From: Dipteris shenzhenensis
Lineage: Eukaryota > Polypodiophyta > Polypodiopsida > Gleicheniales
NCBI GenBank assembly: GCA_047967505.1
Contig: CM106540.1
Reading direction: 5' to 3' (one strand)
DNA length: 64,000 bases
In this document: one piece after another, positions 11,657 through 22,529 of the stretch
How the letters are laid out: each line of letters starts with the position of its first letter
How positions within the stretch are numbered: the stretch's first letter is position 1
Position numbers and translations under genes: made by a program
Notes under the pieces: generated by a model
What the model saw: the letters and a program-made list of their open reading frames with translations, nothing else
Told to the model about the DNA's origin: nothing
Database searches by the model: none

Positions 11657-12416
11657 ATGGCATCCTCTTCCATGTCTGAAAAGGAGATTTTCAGCATTAA
11701 AAAGTTTGATGGGACAAACTTTTCTTTGTGGAAAGAATAAATAAGGGATGTGCTTATTCAAAAGAAGTAGATTAAACCCTTGGAAGGGATTGAAGCTAAG
11801 CCTGCAAATATGTCTGAGGATGATTGGAATGAGTTGGATGCATTAGCAAAGTCTACTATTAGACTTCATCTTGTAGAGTCAGTTTATTTCACAGTAGTAA
11901 ATGAGCAGACTACGGAAGATTTGTGGAAGAAAGTATGTGCCACTTATGAGAAGGAAACTACCTCTAATAAAGTTTACCTCATGAAGAGGTTGTTTGAGCT
12001 GTAGATGAAGGAAGGGGTCTCCATTGCTTCTCACTTGAATGAATTCAATATTATTTTCAGCCAGCTTCAGACTCAAAAGATGAATTTTGATGTGGAGACT
12101 AAGGCAATATTTCTCTTATGTTCATTGCCATCCTCATGGGATACCTTCCGTACAGCTGTCAGTAACTCTGCACCTGGTGGAGTACTGAAATTCGATGATG
12201 TTGTGGGTAGCTTGTTGGCCGAGGAGATTAGACGGAAGTCTATGGATGGAAACAAGCAGGATGCAGCCTTAAATGTGCAAAGGGGTAGATCACAGTTCAA
12301 GGGGAAGTCCCAAGAAAGAGGGAAGTCTCGTAGCAAATCCAGGGCACGGAACATTGAGTGTTACCACTGTGGCAAGAAGCGCCATATGAAAAAGGATTGC
12401 TACAAGCTGAAAAGCT
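11657..12416 (+). pseudogene. gag: copia gag (capsid and zinc knuckle), with stops
   Basis: The ATG at 11657 opens 'MASSSMSEKEIFSIKKFDG', then 'NFSLWKE', the typical copia gag start. The body has 'ARSTIRL'-type and 'LWKKVCATYE' motifs, and ends with the CCHC knuckle 'CYHCGKKRHMKKDC' at about 12358-12399. In-frame stops: TAA at about 11738, TAG at about 11768 and TAG at 12002, all where Gln is expected. An 8-bp tandem duplication (AAGCTGAA twice, about 12407-12423) shifts the frame before the protease. Gag coats the RNA and forms the particle; this copy cannot make a full protein under standard decoding. Confidence 0.88.
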
Positions 12417-12419
12417 GAA

Positions 12420-13914
12420 AAGAGAGCAAAAGGATAAGAAAAAGAATGCAAATTGGGGTGCAAATCAAAAGGAAGAGAGTCCAAGGGAGGACAAAGGAAA
12501 AGTGAAGATCGAGGAGATCAATGCAGTCACACATGATAGTGACAATGACGTTCTCTTCATGTCTAGTTTATCTGCAGAGTTGCTTACCACTTCAGATGAT
12601 GCATATTCCTAGGATTGGATTTTGGATTCTGGTGCTTCATTCCATGTTACTCCCTATAGGGAATGGTTCTCCACTTATGACAGTGGAAAGATAGGTTGTA
12701 TGCATCTTGGAAATGACTATGCATGTGACATAGTGGGAGCAGGTGACATAAAGTTTTCTTTTGCAAATGGGTCTGCATTTATTTTGAAACATGTGAGACA
12801 TGTGCCTAAGTTGACCAAGAGTCTTATTTCAGTGGGTCAGCTAGATGATGCTGGCTTTCACACCACTTTTGGCTTTCAGAGTTGGAAAATTCAAAAGGGC
12901 TCTATGCTTTTGTCCAGGGGTGCCAAGTGTGGGACTTTGTATCCCTTACATGTATCAGGGGTATTTGATCATGTTGTTGCAATAACCGAGCAGCCAAGCA
13001 CTTCTTTGTGGCATTGCAGGTTGGGGCACATGAGCCAGAATGGAATGAAACTCTTATGCCGTTTGGGTTATGTACCACATTTGAGTTTCTTTGATTTTGA
13101 ATTTTGTGAGCACTGTCTCTATGGGAAGCAGACTAAATCAGCCCATAAAAGAAGGGGAAAGAAAGAGTTTGAAAAGCTTGATTTGGTGCATTCAGACGTA
13201 TGTGGTCCCATGCCTACACGATCATTAGGCGGGGCTGAATACTATGTGACATTCATTGATGATGCAACTAGGAAAGTGTGGGCTTATGCTATAGCTCGGA
13301 AGAGTGATGTGTTCCAAGTATTTCAGAAATGGCTGGCCTTGGTTGAGAATCAGTCAGGTAGAATGCTTAAATGCCTACGGACTGACAATGGTGGAGAGTA
13401 TCTCTCTCATGACTTTCAGCATTTCTGTGATCCACGTGGGATTAAGAGGGAGCTCACATCCCCTCATACTCCAGAGCAAAATCTAGTTACAGAAAAGAAG
13501 AACCGTACCATTCAAGAAAGGTTGCAATGCATGCTTTCCAATGCAAGTCTTTCTGGTGGTTTTTGGGCTGAGGCAATGAAGACTGTAGTGCATGTGATCA
13601 ATAGATCACCTAGTAAGAGTTTGGATGGTGGTATTCCTAAAGAGGCATGGAGTGGCAAGAAGCCCTCTTACTCTCATTTGTGTATATTTGGGTGTGAGGC
13701 ATATGCACATGTGCCAAAAGAGCTTCGAAAGAAGCTAGATCCTAAGTCTAGGAAATGCATCTTTTTGGGTTATGGTGAAAGTGGAGAGATGGGCTATCGT
13801 CTCTGGGATCCAAAAGAAAAGAAGATCATACGCAACCATGATGTGGTCTTCAATGAGAAGAAGATGCATAAGGCACCCATGAGGGATGTGGAAATGAGGA
13901 GAATCACTTTCTAG
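12420..13914 (+). pseudogene. pol: copia protease and integrase, with stops
   Basis: The aspartic protease active site 'WILDSGASFHVTP' starts at about 12616, preceded by a TAG at 12610. The integrase zinc motif has 'LWHCRLGHM' and 'FCEHCLYGKQ' (H2C2, about 13006-13128). The catalytic triad is visible as 'HSDVCGPM', 'LRTDNGGEY' and 'TEKKNRTI'. The frame from 12622 to 13914 is open for 430 codons and ends in TAG at 13912, where the protein should continue into the linker before reverse transcriptase. Apart from the two stops this is the best-preserved part of the element. Confidence 0.9.
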
Positions 13915-15650
13915 GGTGTGAATCCACCTACATATGTTGATAGACAACAAGCTGTCCATGCACCAAATGTGCAAGAAATGGTACCACCAAGTACTCCCAC
14001 AGGTATACAATCAAGGGTAGATGATGGATCATCTATTGGTGGAAATGATGAGCCAAATGTGGCTGATATGCAAGTGGGACAGCAAGCTGAAATGCCCTTG
14101 AGAAGATCTTCTAGAGTGTCTAGACCGCCTGATAAGTTTGTTCTAGGGGTAGACTATGTGATGCTTACTGATTGCGGGGAGCCTTCTTGCTACAGAGAGG
14201 CTATGATGCGCGAGGATCAACGCAAGTGGGAGTATGCTATGCAATCAGAGATGAGTTCACTTATGAAGAATAAGACTTGGGACTTGGTTTCTTTGCCACA
14301 TGGAAAGAAAGCATTGCCATGTAAATGGGTCTACAAAATGAAGGTCACAGGTGATGATGTGCCTAGGTACAAGGCCCCTTTGGTCGCTAAAGGGTTCAAG
14401 CAAGAGAAGGGTGTGGGCTTTGATGAGATATTCTCTCCGGTTGTGAAGATGACCACACTTAGATGCATGCTTGGACTAGTGGCATCAGAGGATATGGAGC
14501 TTATGCAGATGGATGTCAAGACAGCTTTCTTGCATGGGGATTTGCATGAGGAAATTTACATGGTGCAGCCGACAGGCTTTGAAGAAAAGGGCAAAGAGCA
14601 TTTAGTTTGCAAGCTAAAGAAGAGTCTCTATGGTCTTAAGCAAGCACCTAGAGAATGGTATTAGAAGTTTGATGCTTTCATTCGGTCCCAGGGTTTTAGA
14701 AGGAGTGAAATTGATCACTACCTCTACACTAAATGCATTAAAGGCCAAGTTGCATGAGGCCTTTGATATGAAGGATTTGGGATTCGTAGGTCATATTCTT
14801 GGTATGCACATCACGCGTGATCGGAGTAGGAAACTCCTTTGGCTTTCACAAAAAGAGTATGTTACAAAAGTATTGCAACGTTTCAATATGGAGGGGGGGA
14901 AGGCAGTGAGTACTCCATTGCCTCCATATGTAAAACTGAGTCACACAGATAGTCCCAAATTAGATGAGGAGAGGGCCATGATGGCCAAGGTTCCTTATGC
15001 ATCAGCAGTTGGGAGTCTTATGTATGCTATGATAGCTACTAGACCAGACATTGCATTTGCAGTGGGAGTTGTTAGCCGGTATATGGCTAATCCAGGAAAG
15101 AGGCATTGGGAGGCAGTTAAGTGCATCATGAGGTACATGAAGGGTACCTAGGAGATGTGCATCTGCTTTGGTAAAGGAGACATGTGTGTACTTGGGTACA
15201 CAGATTCAGACTATGTAGGGCATGTGGATAGTAGGAGATCCACTTCTGGTTATGTGTTCACCTTTGCAGGTGGTGCAGTGTCGTGGATGTCTCACGCATA
15301 GAAGTGCGTTGCTTTGTCTACCACAGAGGCTAAGTATGTTGCAGCCACAGAGGGTTGCAAGGAGGCTATATGGCTTGATCGGCTAGTGGGAGATTTGGGG
15401 ATTCATACAGGTGTACCGACATTGCATAGTGATTCCATGAGTGCTATATTCAGCTAGCACAGAATCCGGTCTTTCATGCAAAGACCAAACACATTGAGGT
15501 CAGGTACCATTTCATCAGGGAGGTACTTGAGGACAAGCGCATAGAGCTTGTCAAGGTTCATACAGATGATAACCCTGCAGATATGCTGACGAAGAGTCTA
15601 CCTAGTTAGCGGTTTGAGTATTGTCATGTATTGATGGGCATTGGATAGTA
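13915..15650 (+). pseudogene. pol: copia reverse transcriptase and RNase H, catalytic motif deleted
   Basis: The reverse transcriptase starts with 'KWVYKMKV' (about 14323), then 'RYKAPLVAKGFKQ', 'DVKTAFLHGDL' and 'SLYGLKQAPREWY' (to 14661). A TAG follows at 14662. Near 14735 the frame jumps from 'HYLYTK' straight to 'LKAKLHEAFDMKDLG', so the segment that normally contains the YVDD active site is missing. RNase H follows with 'GYTDSDYVG', 'KCVALSTTEA' and 'HSDSMSA', broken by TAG at about 15149 and 15299 and by a frameshift near 15455. The tail 'DNPADMLTKSLP' ends with TAG at about 15607. Reverse transcription by this copy is impossible. Confidence 0.9.
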
Positions 15651-15701
15651 TGCTCACTGGTTGTTCTCCCTTAAAGGCACATTGTCCTTTAAGTGGGAGG
15701 T

Positions 15702-15872
15702 TGTGGGGGTTAAAGGTCACTGTGCCTTTACCCCAGTTATGTACAATACTCAAACACATATATAAATGAATGAAAAAGAAGATTAGGGTGGTTCTGCACC
15801 CACCAAAACTTGTGTGGCTCTCTATTTCTCTCTCTCCCTCTTTCGTTCTTGCTTCCGTTGAGAGCACTCTTA
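15702..15872 (+). repeat. 3' LTR of the copia element
   Basis: 171 bp, about 96% like the 5' copy, and ending CTCTTA (one transition from TCA). It is preceded by the polypurine tract at about 15691-15701 and followed by target duplication GTGCC. Confidence 0.88.
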
Positions 15873-16325
15873 GTGCCACCTCAGCAGTTTCACCTCAGCA
15901 CTGCCACCTCAACCTTACTAAGCTTTAAACATGTATATAGATACATGGACAATATTTTGATGGTAAATGTAAGTGATCAAAGGAGTTGTAGAGAGCTTTC
16001 AGGAGCTTTAGTCAAGCAGTTTCAAATAATCTCTTTCTCCCTCATAAGCTCACAAGTACCTCTGTTTCTCTCTCACACAAGCTCTTGTAAGAGCTGAGAT
16101 CTTTTCTCTCACAAGAAGCAATGAACCAAATGAATAAAGGGAGCTCTCTTCAAGAAACTTCTCACAAATCTCTCGAAGGAGATGAACATAAATCTCTCTC
16201 GAAATGGACGGAAATTTCTCTCAATAGTAGTGAAGGGAAGGATCTCACAATCACTCAAGAGAACTCTCAATCTCACAATCTCTCTCGCACTCTCAGGAAT
16301 CACAATGCCTCAGCAGGACAAGGAA
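15873..16325 (-). other. Leader of the minus-strand copia element, proximal part
   Basis: Begins with the last copies of the CCACRTCA minisatellite. The part 16000-16325 is rich in GAGAGA and CTCTC and lies between the primer site and the nested copia element. No gene is seen; the open frame on the plus strand here is fortuitous. Confidence 0.55.
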
Positions 16326-16337
16326 GCTCTGATACCA
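16326..16337 (-). promoter_or_regulatory. Primer-binding site (initiator tRNA-Met)
   Basis: On the minus strand this reads TGGTATCAGAGC immediately after the LTR end, the standard plant copia primer site. It sets the orientation of the element. Confidence 0.88.
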
Positions 16338-16615
16338 TGACAAAATATGAAGAGGGGAGAGGAGAAGAGGGGAGAGGAGAAGAGTGGAGATGAGGAGAGA
16401 GGGCATAGCTAGAGAGCACACCACAAATGACTAGCTGTACACTAGATTTAGTTGAAAAAATAGAATATATGCAAACCCTTTTAGGGTTAGGGTTAGGGTT
16501 AGGGAATCTAACCCTTTCCTTTATAGCACTCTATAAGGTTAGTGCTATGCACATATGATCACGTGATGGTGCTATGCACACATGATCACATGATGTTGAG
16601 CGTGAACTCTCAACA
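16338..16615 (-). repeat. 5' LTR of the minus-strand copia element (278 bp)
   Basis: This LTR starts (minus strand) TGTTGAGAGT and ends ...TTTTGTCA next to the primer-binding site. It matches 4734-4931 over the shared part. On the minus strand it holds a TATAAAG box (about 16520-16530) and an A/T-rich transcribed part. It also holds a short run of TTAGGG units facing an inverted AACCC stretch. GA-rich duplication near the inner end makes this copy slightly longer than the other. Confidence 0.82.
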
Positions 16616-16821
16616 ATAGGAGACTTCAATATTCATTGTCACAATTCTTCTATTTCATCACAACTTCATAAATTCATGCACAAATACAATTTCATACAAT
16701 TAATAAAAGAACCAACAATAATTCATGGTTTCACAATTGACCACATATGGAAAAACACATACCATAACACCACAATATATGGAACAAATTTCATATACTG
16801 GTCAGACCACTCACTTCTATA
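16616..16821 (+). pseudogene. Helentron EEP endonuclease, second segment
   Basis: This is the continuation of the endonuclease after the nested LTR element. It reads 'GDFNIHCH' across the junction, then 'IDHIW' (the Asp/His pair) and 'YWSDHSLL', the terminal His motif of the EEP fold. A Mutator-like foldback element at 16822 interrupts it directly after the SDH motif. The coding sequence resumes at 17824 with 'YTTIN', consistent with the usual residues after SDH. With both insertions removed, the domain is complete from its first strand to SDH, so the endonuclease was intact when it was hit. Confidence 0.78.
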
Positions 16822-17814
16822 GGGGGAAATCTTTTGGCGAGCTTTTTAATGTGAGCTTTTTTACCATTTCCTTTGTCTTTACGAGCTTTTTTTAGAAATC
16901 CATACATGTTTTTGTTATAAGAAAGATGGGAAGGTTAGAAAGAGGGGGAGAGAATATAGGATATGTTCATTTTCATAGCATGTGGGAGGGGTGGAAGAGT
17001 GTATACTATGCACAAGGGGGGGGAGGATATGAGTGGCAGTAGGAGGCGAAAAATTATGGAAGATATGTCCATATTCAAAGTAGAAGGGAGGAACTATGGG
17101 AGATATGTACATTTTAAAAGTGTATAATTTGAAACTTTTGACCTCATATTTGGATTTCTCGTCGAATTCCGGTCATTTTGAGTACCAACATGACCATATT
17201 CTGATAAAAATTGGAAAAATGGTATTTTTGTCATTTTGGCCTGTTTGGGGCCTGTTTTGAGTCTAGCGCAGACTCAAAACAGGCCCCAAACAGGCCAAAA
17301 TGACAAAAATACCATTTTTCCAATTTTTATCAGAATATGGTCATGTTGGTACTCAAAATGACCGGAATTCGACGAGGAATCCAAATATGAGGTCAAATCT
17401 ATCAAATTATACACTTTGAAAATAAACAAATTTCCCACATGCTCTCCCTTCCCCTTTACATTTAGTAGATGAACATAACTTTCACATTCCTCATCCTGTC
17501 TCTCCTCCGTGCACTCCTCTTTGCATACCTTATAACTTCCCCCTCTACGTTCTCCATTATGATAATGAATATATGTTCCAACTCCCCTCCCCTCCCTTCT
17601 CCATGCCACCTTACCCATGCGCCCGTCCCTCCCCCTTTCCTTTATCTCCCCTCCCCCCCCTCTCTCCTCTTAACTGCAACCACAACCCAAACTTTCAACC
17701 CACCCCACTCCATGACCCCCCCCCTCTCTCTCTCTCAGGTGAATGAAAAGCTCGCAATATTCATGAAAATTGAAAAAAAGCTCATGACAAAAAGCTCACC
17801 AAAAAATCACACCC
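16822..17814. mobile_element. Mutator-like foldback element (993 bp)
   Basis: It inserts within the Helentron endonuclease with a 9-bp target duplication ACTTCTATA (16813-16821 and 17815-17823), the Mutator-family size. The ends start GGGGGAAATC and (reverse complement) GGGTGTGATT, followed on both sides by repeated GAGCTTTTT blocks. The two halves are inverted copies over most of their length, folding about position 17267. The inner arms (about 17137-17264 and 17270-17396) match over roughly 128 bases with one mismatch that I could find. No gene is present, so it is non-autonomous. Confidence 0.8.
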
Positions 17815-18365
17815 ACTTCTATATACAACCATAAATTAATTTCGGCAGGCCTTTTGAATGAAATTCACCTTGTTCCCCCTTCTTTGCACTCAATATTTTT
17901 CCCCCCTCACTCCCTTTCCTATTTCTCCCCTCTAAATTCCCATTAGCTTTATCATTAGGTTAAACACAACCCTCTTATCACTCCTCTAATTCACTCTTTT
18001 TGTACATGGTTTTCCCCCCCCTTGTTATTTAATTTCTTTCCCTTCTTGCCATATGAATTAAACCCCAAACTTTTTTATTTTTCATTACTTGTTCTAATAA
18101 ACATCTTTAAATTGATTCCCCCCCTTTTTTTACTCGTACATCCTCGCCCCCTTCCCCTTCTCTATATACAACCTCCCCTATCCCCTTGTTTTTTCTTCAT
18201 GTCCCCTTTAAATGGCCTTGATCCTAACCTATCTGTCCCTCTATAATCTTCCCCCCCCCTTTGTTTTGTTTTGTTTATAACTAAAATATTTCCTATGCTT
18301 TTCCTCCCCTATATATGCAACACCTAACCCTTTACTTGATTTACTCTACCAGATCCACACTCGAA
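17815..18365 (+). other. Helentron 3' tail and pyrimidine-rich spacer
   Basis: The first 40 bases complete the EEP domain ('YTTIN-stop-FRQAF'), with a TAA after the Asn codon. The remainder is strongly C/T-rich, with many C-runs and no recognised gene. A Helitron 3' end (hairpin followed by CTRR) was not found with certainty, so the right boundary of the Helentron is unresolved. It may have been displaced by the GAGC-bounded block that starts at 18366. Confidence 0.45.
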
Positions 18366-18433
18366 TATACCGAGGCAGTCGATAGAGCGAGCGAGGAAAA
18401 GCGAGCAGGCCCAAAAAAGCGAGCGAGCTTTTC

Positions 18434-19010
18434 CACAATTTCCTTATCGAGGTATTCAACATAGCTATTTGGGAAGATTGTCGAAAATAAAACTTATGTT
18501 ACTATGTGTAACTATACCAATATTGCGAATTATAGTCTACCTTAACTTCCAATTGGAGCCATACTCACATTATGCAACAATAGTATGTGGTTTGAAAGAA
18601 ACCGAATTTCCACTCCAAAGCAGATTCCATTACTGATACAACAATTCTTTTGCATTTGAAATGGGTCTTATTATCAAACTCCTTCAATAATCAAAACAAA
18701 TGCATTGCTTGATATGTTGAACTTAGTAACGTAAACATCACTTCACCCATATGTGGGGAAAAAAAACTGTTTGTAGACTTCATAGCATGGGATTGCATCA
18801 ACACTTATGACATTCAAAGTGGTTCTTCTTATTAAAAGTGTTATCAACCATGAAAGAAAATGTTTAAAAATAGTTCACCCGTATGTTGAAAAACCCAAGT
18901 GTCATTTATGACATTCAAAATTGTTCTTGCAACCATCCTGTAGTTCCTAGAGATTTTGCCCATACTTCCAACCCCTTCCCTTCAACCACTAAGAGGTATC
19001 TAATAGTTTT
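18434..19010. other. AT-rich non-coding sequence
   Basis: No open frame with recognisable content and no strong repeat; one short phrase about 'ACATTCAAAGTGGTTCTT' and its variant recurs near 18815 and 18905. Confidence 0.4.
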
Positions 19011-19012
19011 AT

Positions 19013-19370
19013 AGAACACTTGAGATATCATCACCTCCTAATACAAAACCATTATTACTATTTGTAGAACACTTGAGATATCATCACCTCTTAATACAAG
19101 ACCATTCTTACTATTTGTGGAACACTTGAGATATCATCACTCCTTCCCTTCAGCCACTAAGAGGTACCTAATACTTTTGTAAAACACTTGAACCATTCTT
19201 ACTATTTGTAGAACACTTGAGATATCATCACCTTTTAATACAAAACCATTCTTATGGTTTGTATAACACTTGAGATATCATCACCTATTAATATAAGACC
19301 ATTCTTAGTATTTGTAGATCACTTTAGATATCATCGTCTCTTAATACAAGACCATTCTTACTATTTGAGA
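19013..19370. repeat. Tandem repeat, about 55-bp unit
   Basis: The phrase ACACTTGAGATATCATCAC recurs at about 19017, 19069, 19122, 19211 and 19267, and degenerately at 19320. Each is followed by a variant of 'TAATACAAGACCATTCTTA'. One copy is interrupted by a short 'CCTTCCCTTC...AAGAGGTA' insert that also occurs upstream. Confidence 0.75.
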
Positions 19371-21570
19371 GATTAATGGATTAAAGGTTTGAAGCTCATA
19401 GGAGACGAAGGAAGAGAAAGTCAGTTTCGACATGAGGACAATAAAACTAATTGGAATATTTTGACTTATGTATTATACCTTTTTGAAGACTATGAATTTA
19501 AGTCAGTTTCAACATTAGGATGATAAAACTAATTAGAATATTTTGACTTATGTATTATATATTTTTGAAGACTATGAATTTTAATGAGGAGAGGCATGCA
19601 CACTACTTAGTAAATACACTAGTACTACTGCTAGCCTACGACTATTAAGCCTAGTAGCACCAGTGTGATTTTGAGCCTTGTATCAGCCTTTTGATAATTT
19701 TCTTTCATCTTTAGTGCAATAGAAATTATTCCTTCTATCAGAAGAATCTTGCCAAATTTATTCAAAGTGATGATTTTGTAGTCTACAGCCACTATCCTCT
19801 GACTCTCAAAAATATATTAAATGTGAGCACCCATTTATCTTGTTTGATCAACCCTAGACTATGCTACGATAGGACATTACTAGAACAAAAAAAAAAAAGA
19901 ATTGATATGGCGATGTTCGATGTGAAATAACCAAATTAAGGATTTGATAAGAAAGAAAACAATCAGAATCAGTAGGCTATTCAATGGCTCAAATCTGCAC
20001 AGAAATTATAATGTGCCTCCCAACTCTTATGCATTCCAGCTCCTCATGTTTGACAAGAATGCAAACAATAATGAAATCACATTATCTTTAGTTTCAAAGT
20101 AAGCAAAGCACCAAAAATAAATGCAAACGTATTGGATGACGAATAAATAGGTATAGATATAGATAGACCTATATATATGCATTCATAGATATAATGATGA
20201 TTAAAGTTGGACGGTCGTAATAATATTATGTGTACTATCATTGGGATTAGGACTACTATTGGTAATATTGTATGTAGTAGTAGGAGAACTACCATTAAGG
20301 AACACTCAAATAAAATTACTAATGGTGGTGATAAAACTACCACTAGTAGTTTGGTAATTCCCCCTAACATCTACAACAAATATTTGATGGGTAGCTAGTA
20401 TTAGGTCAAAAGGTCCCAATTGTGCTATAATAATGGACCAAAAAAGGGAGTGCTATAGCATCACCTAAGGGTCACTTTTTATCCATGAAAGAAACAAGTC
20501 GGTGCAATCTAGGTCATACAGATCTAGGTCATGTGGAGTGGTTCGCGTCTCTTTCCTTGACAAAAAAGTTACACTACCTTTGATAGTAACTACAAAGATT
20601 GTTGCCATAGTGCTGTAGAGTAGCCCCTAGGTTGCACCATCATCCCTTTTTGCTTTTGAGCCATTAAGTTTGATCCACTGATTTTATGTAGAATTATTCT
20701 ACTATATGTTCACATGTCCTTAATAGGATCTTGATATAATCCCTTCCATTGTAAGTACTTTTACTTCAAGTTTCACATATCCTTAACAAACCACTAGGCT
20801 TCAACACAAATTCATTCTTATGTTTCAAGCCTTAAACTCAAACACCCTTGTAAAAGGGATAATGTATTAAAGCTACATTCAATCCATCAAATCTTTTGAA
20901 TAACAGTTCTATTGAAAATTCATGTATCATCAATAGGATTTCATCCATTATATGTTCATTTGTCTTTAATAGTATGTCTAAAAATTCATGTATCTTCAAT
21001 ATTATTTCTCTCATGTTTTCCAATATCTTCAAAAGGATACCTTTATTTAATAATGTCCAAACTTGAGCATTGATTTGTATTTATCAAACACAATTTCACT
21101 CCACCTATTCTTTAGAATGAAATTTTTTCGCCAAAAGTGGGCCAAATGTAAGGTCTTTCCACATATTCTTAAGAATGAAAATTTTGGCCTTACATTGGCA
21201 AGTCTATGGAATGAGGGTAAGGCCAAAGTCTCTGGTACGGTGCATTAGGTCTTGATTAATTCTTCTTTAGGCTTGAATATTTAATGCATTAACTTCACAA
21301 CTATTATTTATGCTTGAACTTGTAATGTATTAATTTCATGAATTAGGATTTTATGAAGTTATATCTAACATGTCCCAAATTTAATGGAAATTAATATCCT
21401 ACATAACACAACAAAGTATCATCACATCCCTTCCCAAAATCAATGCTACCTAGCAACTCTCCTGGCATTTTCACTGCCTTGCATTTGAGTTAGCTATGAT
21501 GAAGAATGTTGCCTGCCTTTGGAACCTCTTAGAGTTACTGTTAGCATGATCTAATTTCATGTACCCCAAA
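19371..21570. other. Non-coding AT-rich stretch
   Basis: A 70-base direct duplication (about 19440-19500 and 19508-19570, 'TTTTGACTTATGTATTATA') is the only structure noted. No gene recognised; the open frames are short and of low complexity. Confidence 0.4.
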
Positions 21571-21571
21571 A

Positions 21572-22065
21572 GTTGAGACTTGGAGATTCCCATATCACAC
21601 CAGCGGTAGCTATCTTGTCCACTCTCAATGCTAGTAAGAGCTAGGCCCCATAGACCGGTAAAAGAAGTCTTTTTGGAGGTTCAATTTTTTCCCTCCGTCT
21701 TCTGCAGGCCCCCTGATGAAATAGGATATATTCATCACCCTACATTTAATGCAAGAATTGACACAACTTTTTTGGACCTGACTATGTAGTTTACATCCCA
21801 AAATTGGTGCTAAAATTGCAGATTGGGAGATTCCCATATCACACCAACGGTAGCTGTCTTGTCCACTCTCAACACTAGTAAGAGCCGCGGTCCCCATAGA
21901 CTGGTAAAAGAAGTCTTTTTGGAGGTTCAATTTTTTGCCTCCGTCTTCTCCAGCCCCATGACAGAATAGGATATATTCACCACCCTACATTTAATGCAAG
22001 AATTGACAACTTTTTTTGGACATGACTATGCAGCTTACATCCCAAAATTGGTGCTAAAATTGCAT
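21572..22065. repeat. Direct duplication of a 245-bp segment
   Basis: Two copies (about 21572-21820 and 21821-22065) share 'GGAGATTCCCATATCACACC', 'GTAAAAGAAGTCTTTTTGG' and 'CCCAAAATTGGTGCTAAAAT'. They differ by scattered substitutions and small indels. Confidence 0.75.
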
Positions 22066-22189
22066 ACCGGGCATCTCCATTTGCCGGGGGTGTCCCCAAC
22101 GACCCCTTGGACTTGCTTTATTTGTCTAGTTGTGTCTCTCCACAAAAATCAGAGTAGGGCCTATTTTCCCCATCTAGTAAAACTATATG

Positions 22190-22494
22190 CATCAATATGT
22201 ATGTATGTATGCATGCATGCATGCATCCATGTATGTATGTACACACACACACATATGTATGTATGTATGTATGTATGTGTACTAAAACTACTAAAAGTAT
22301 GTGCATCAAATAATGTTGTTGATCAATTTTTGGCATACCCCACCAAAATCAAGACCCCCATTGCAAAGAAAGGTAAGGAACACAAGTGCTTGTTCTTATG
22401 CTCATGAGACAACAAAATGCATGACATAGGCAACCAATGGGGTCTTACTTTTGATGTTTGTATGTATGTATAAATGTATGTATGTATGTATGTA

Positions 22495-22529
<35 letters not shown>

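Larger units (their letters stand above)
10059..15872 (+). mobile_element. Ty1/copia LTR retrotransposon, defective
   Basis: The 5814-bp element has a target duplication GTGCC (10054-10058 and 15873-15877), short LTRs of about 170 bp, a primer site at 10231 and polypurine tract AAGTGGGAGG before the 3' LTR. Gag, protease, integrase, reverse transcriptase and RNase H follow in the copia order. The LTRs differ at about seven positions in 170, so the insertion is moderately young. The coding region has about nine in-frame stops, an 8-bp duplication and a deletion that removes the reverse transcriptase catalytic motif, so the copy was either mobilised in trans or decayed quickly. Confidence 0.92.
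4734..16615 (-). mobile_element. Copia-type LTR retrotransposon, internally deleted, minus strand
   Basis: The insertion has the canonical TG...CA ends and a 5-bp target duplication ATAGG (4729-4733 and 16616-16620). Orientation is minus: the sequence GCTCTGATACCA at 16326-16337, just inside the right-hand repeat, is the reverse complement of a tRNA-Met primer-binding site. In element order it has a 5' LTR (16615-16338), the primer site, a long leader, the start of gag (5185-4932) and then directly a partial 3' LTR (4931-4734). All of pol and the start of the 3' LTR are deleted. Two further LTR elements are nested in its leader, which accounts for most of its present 11.9-kb span. Confidence 0.85.

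Noticed and set aside
17469-17834. Pyrimidine-rich 121-codon open frame
   Set aside because: It lies in one arm of the foldback element; Pro/Ser/Leu content follows from C/T richness and the other arm gives no matching protein.
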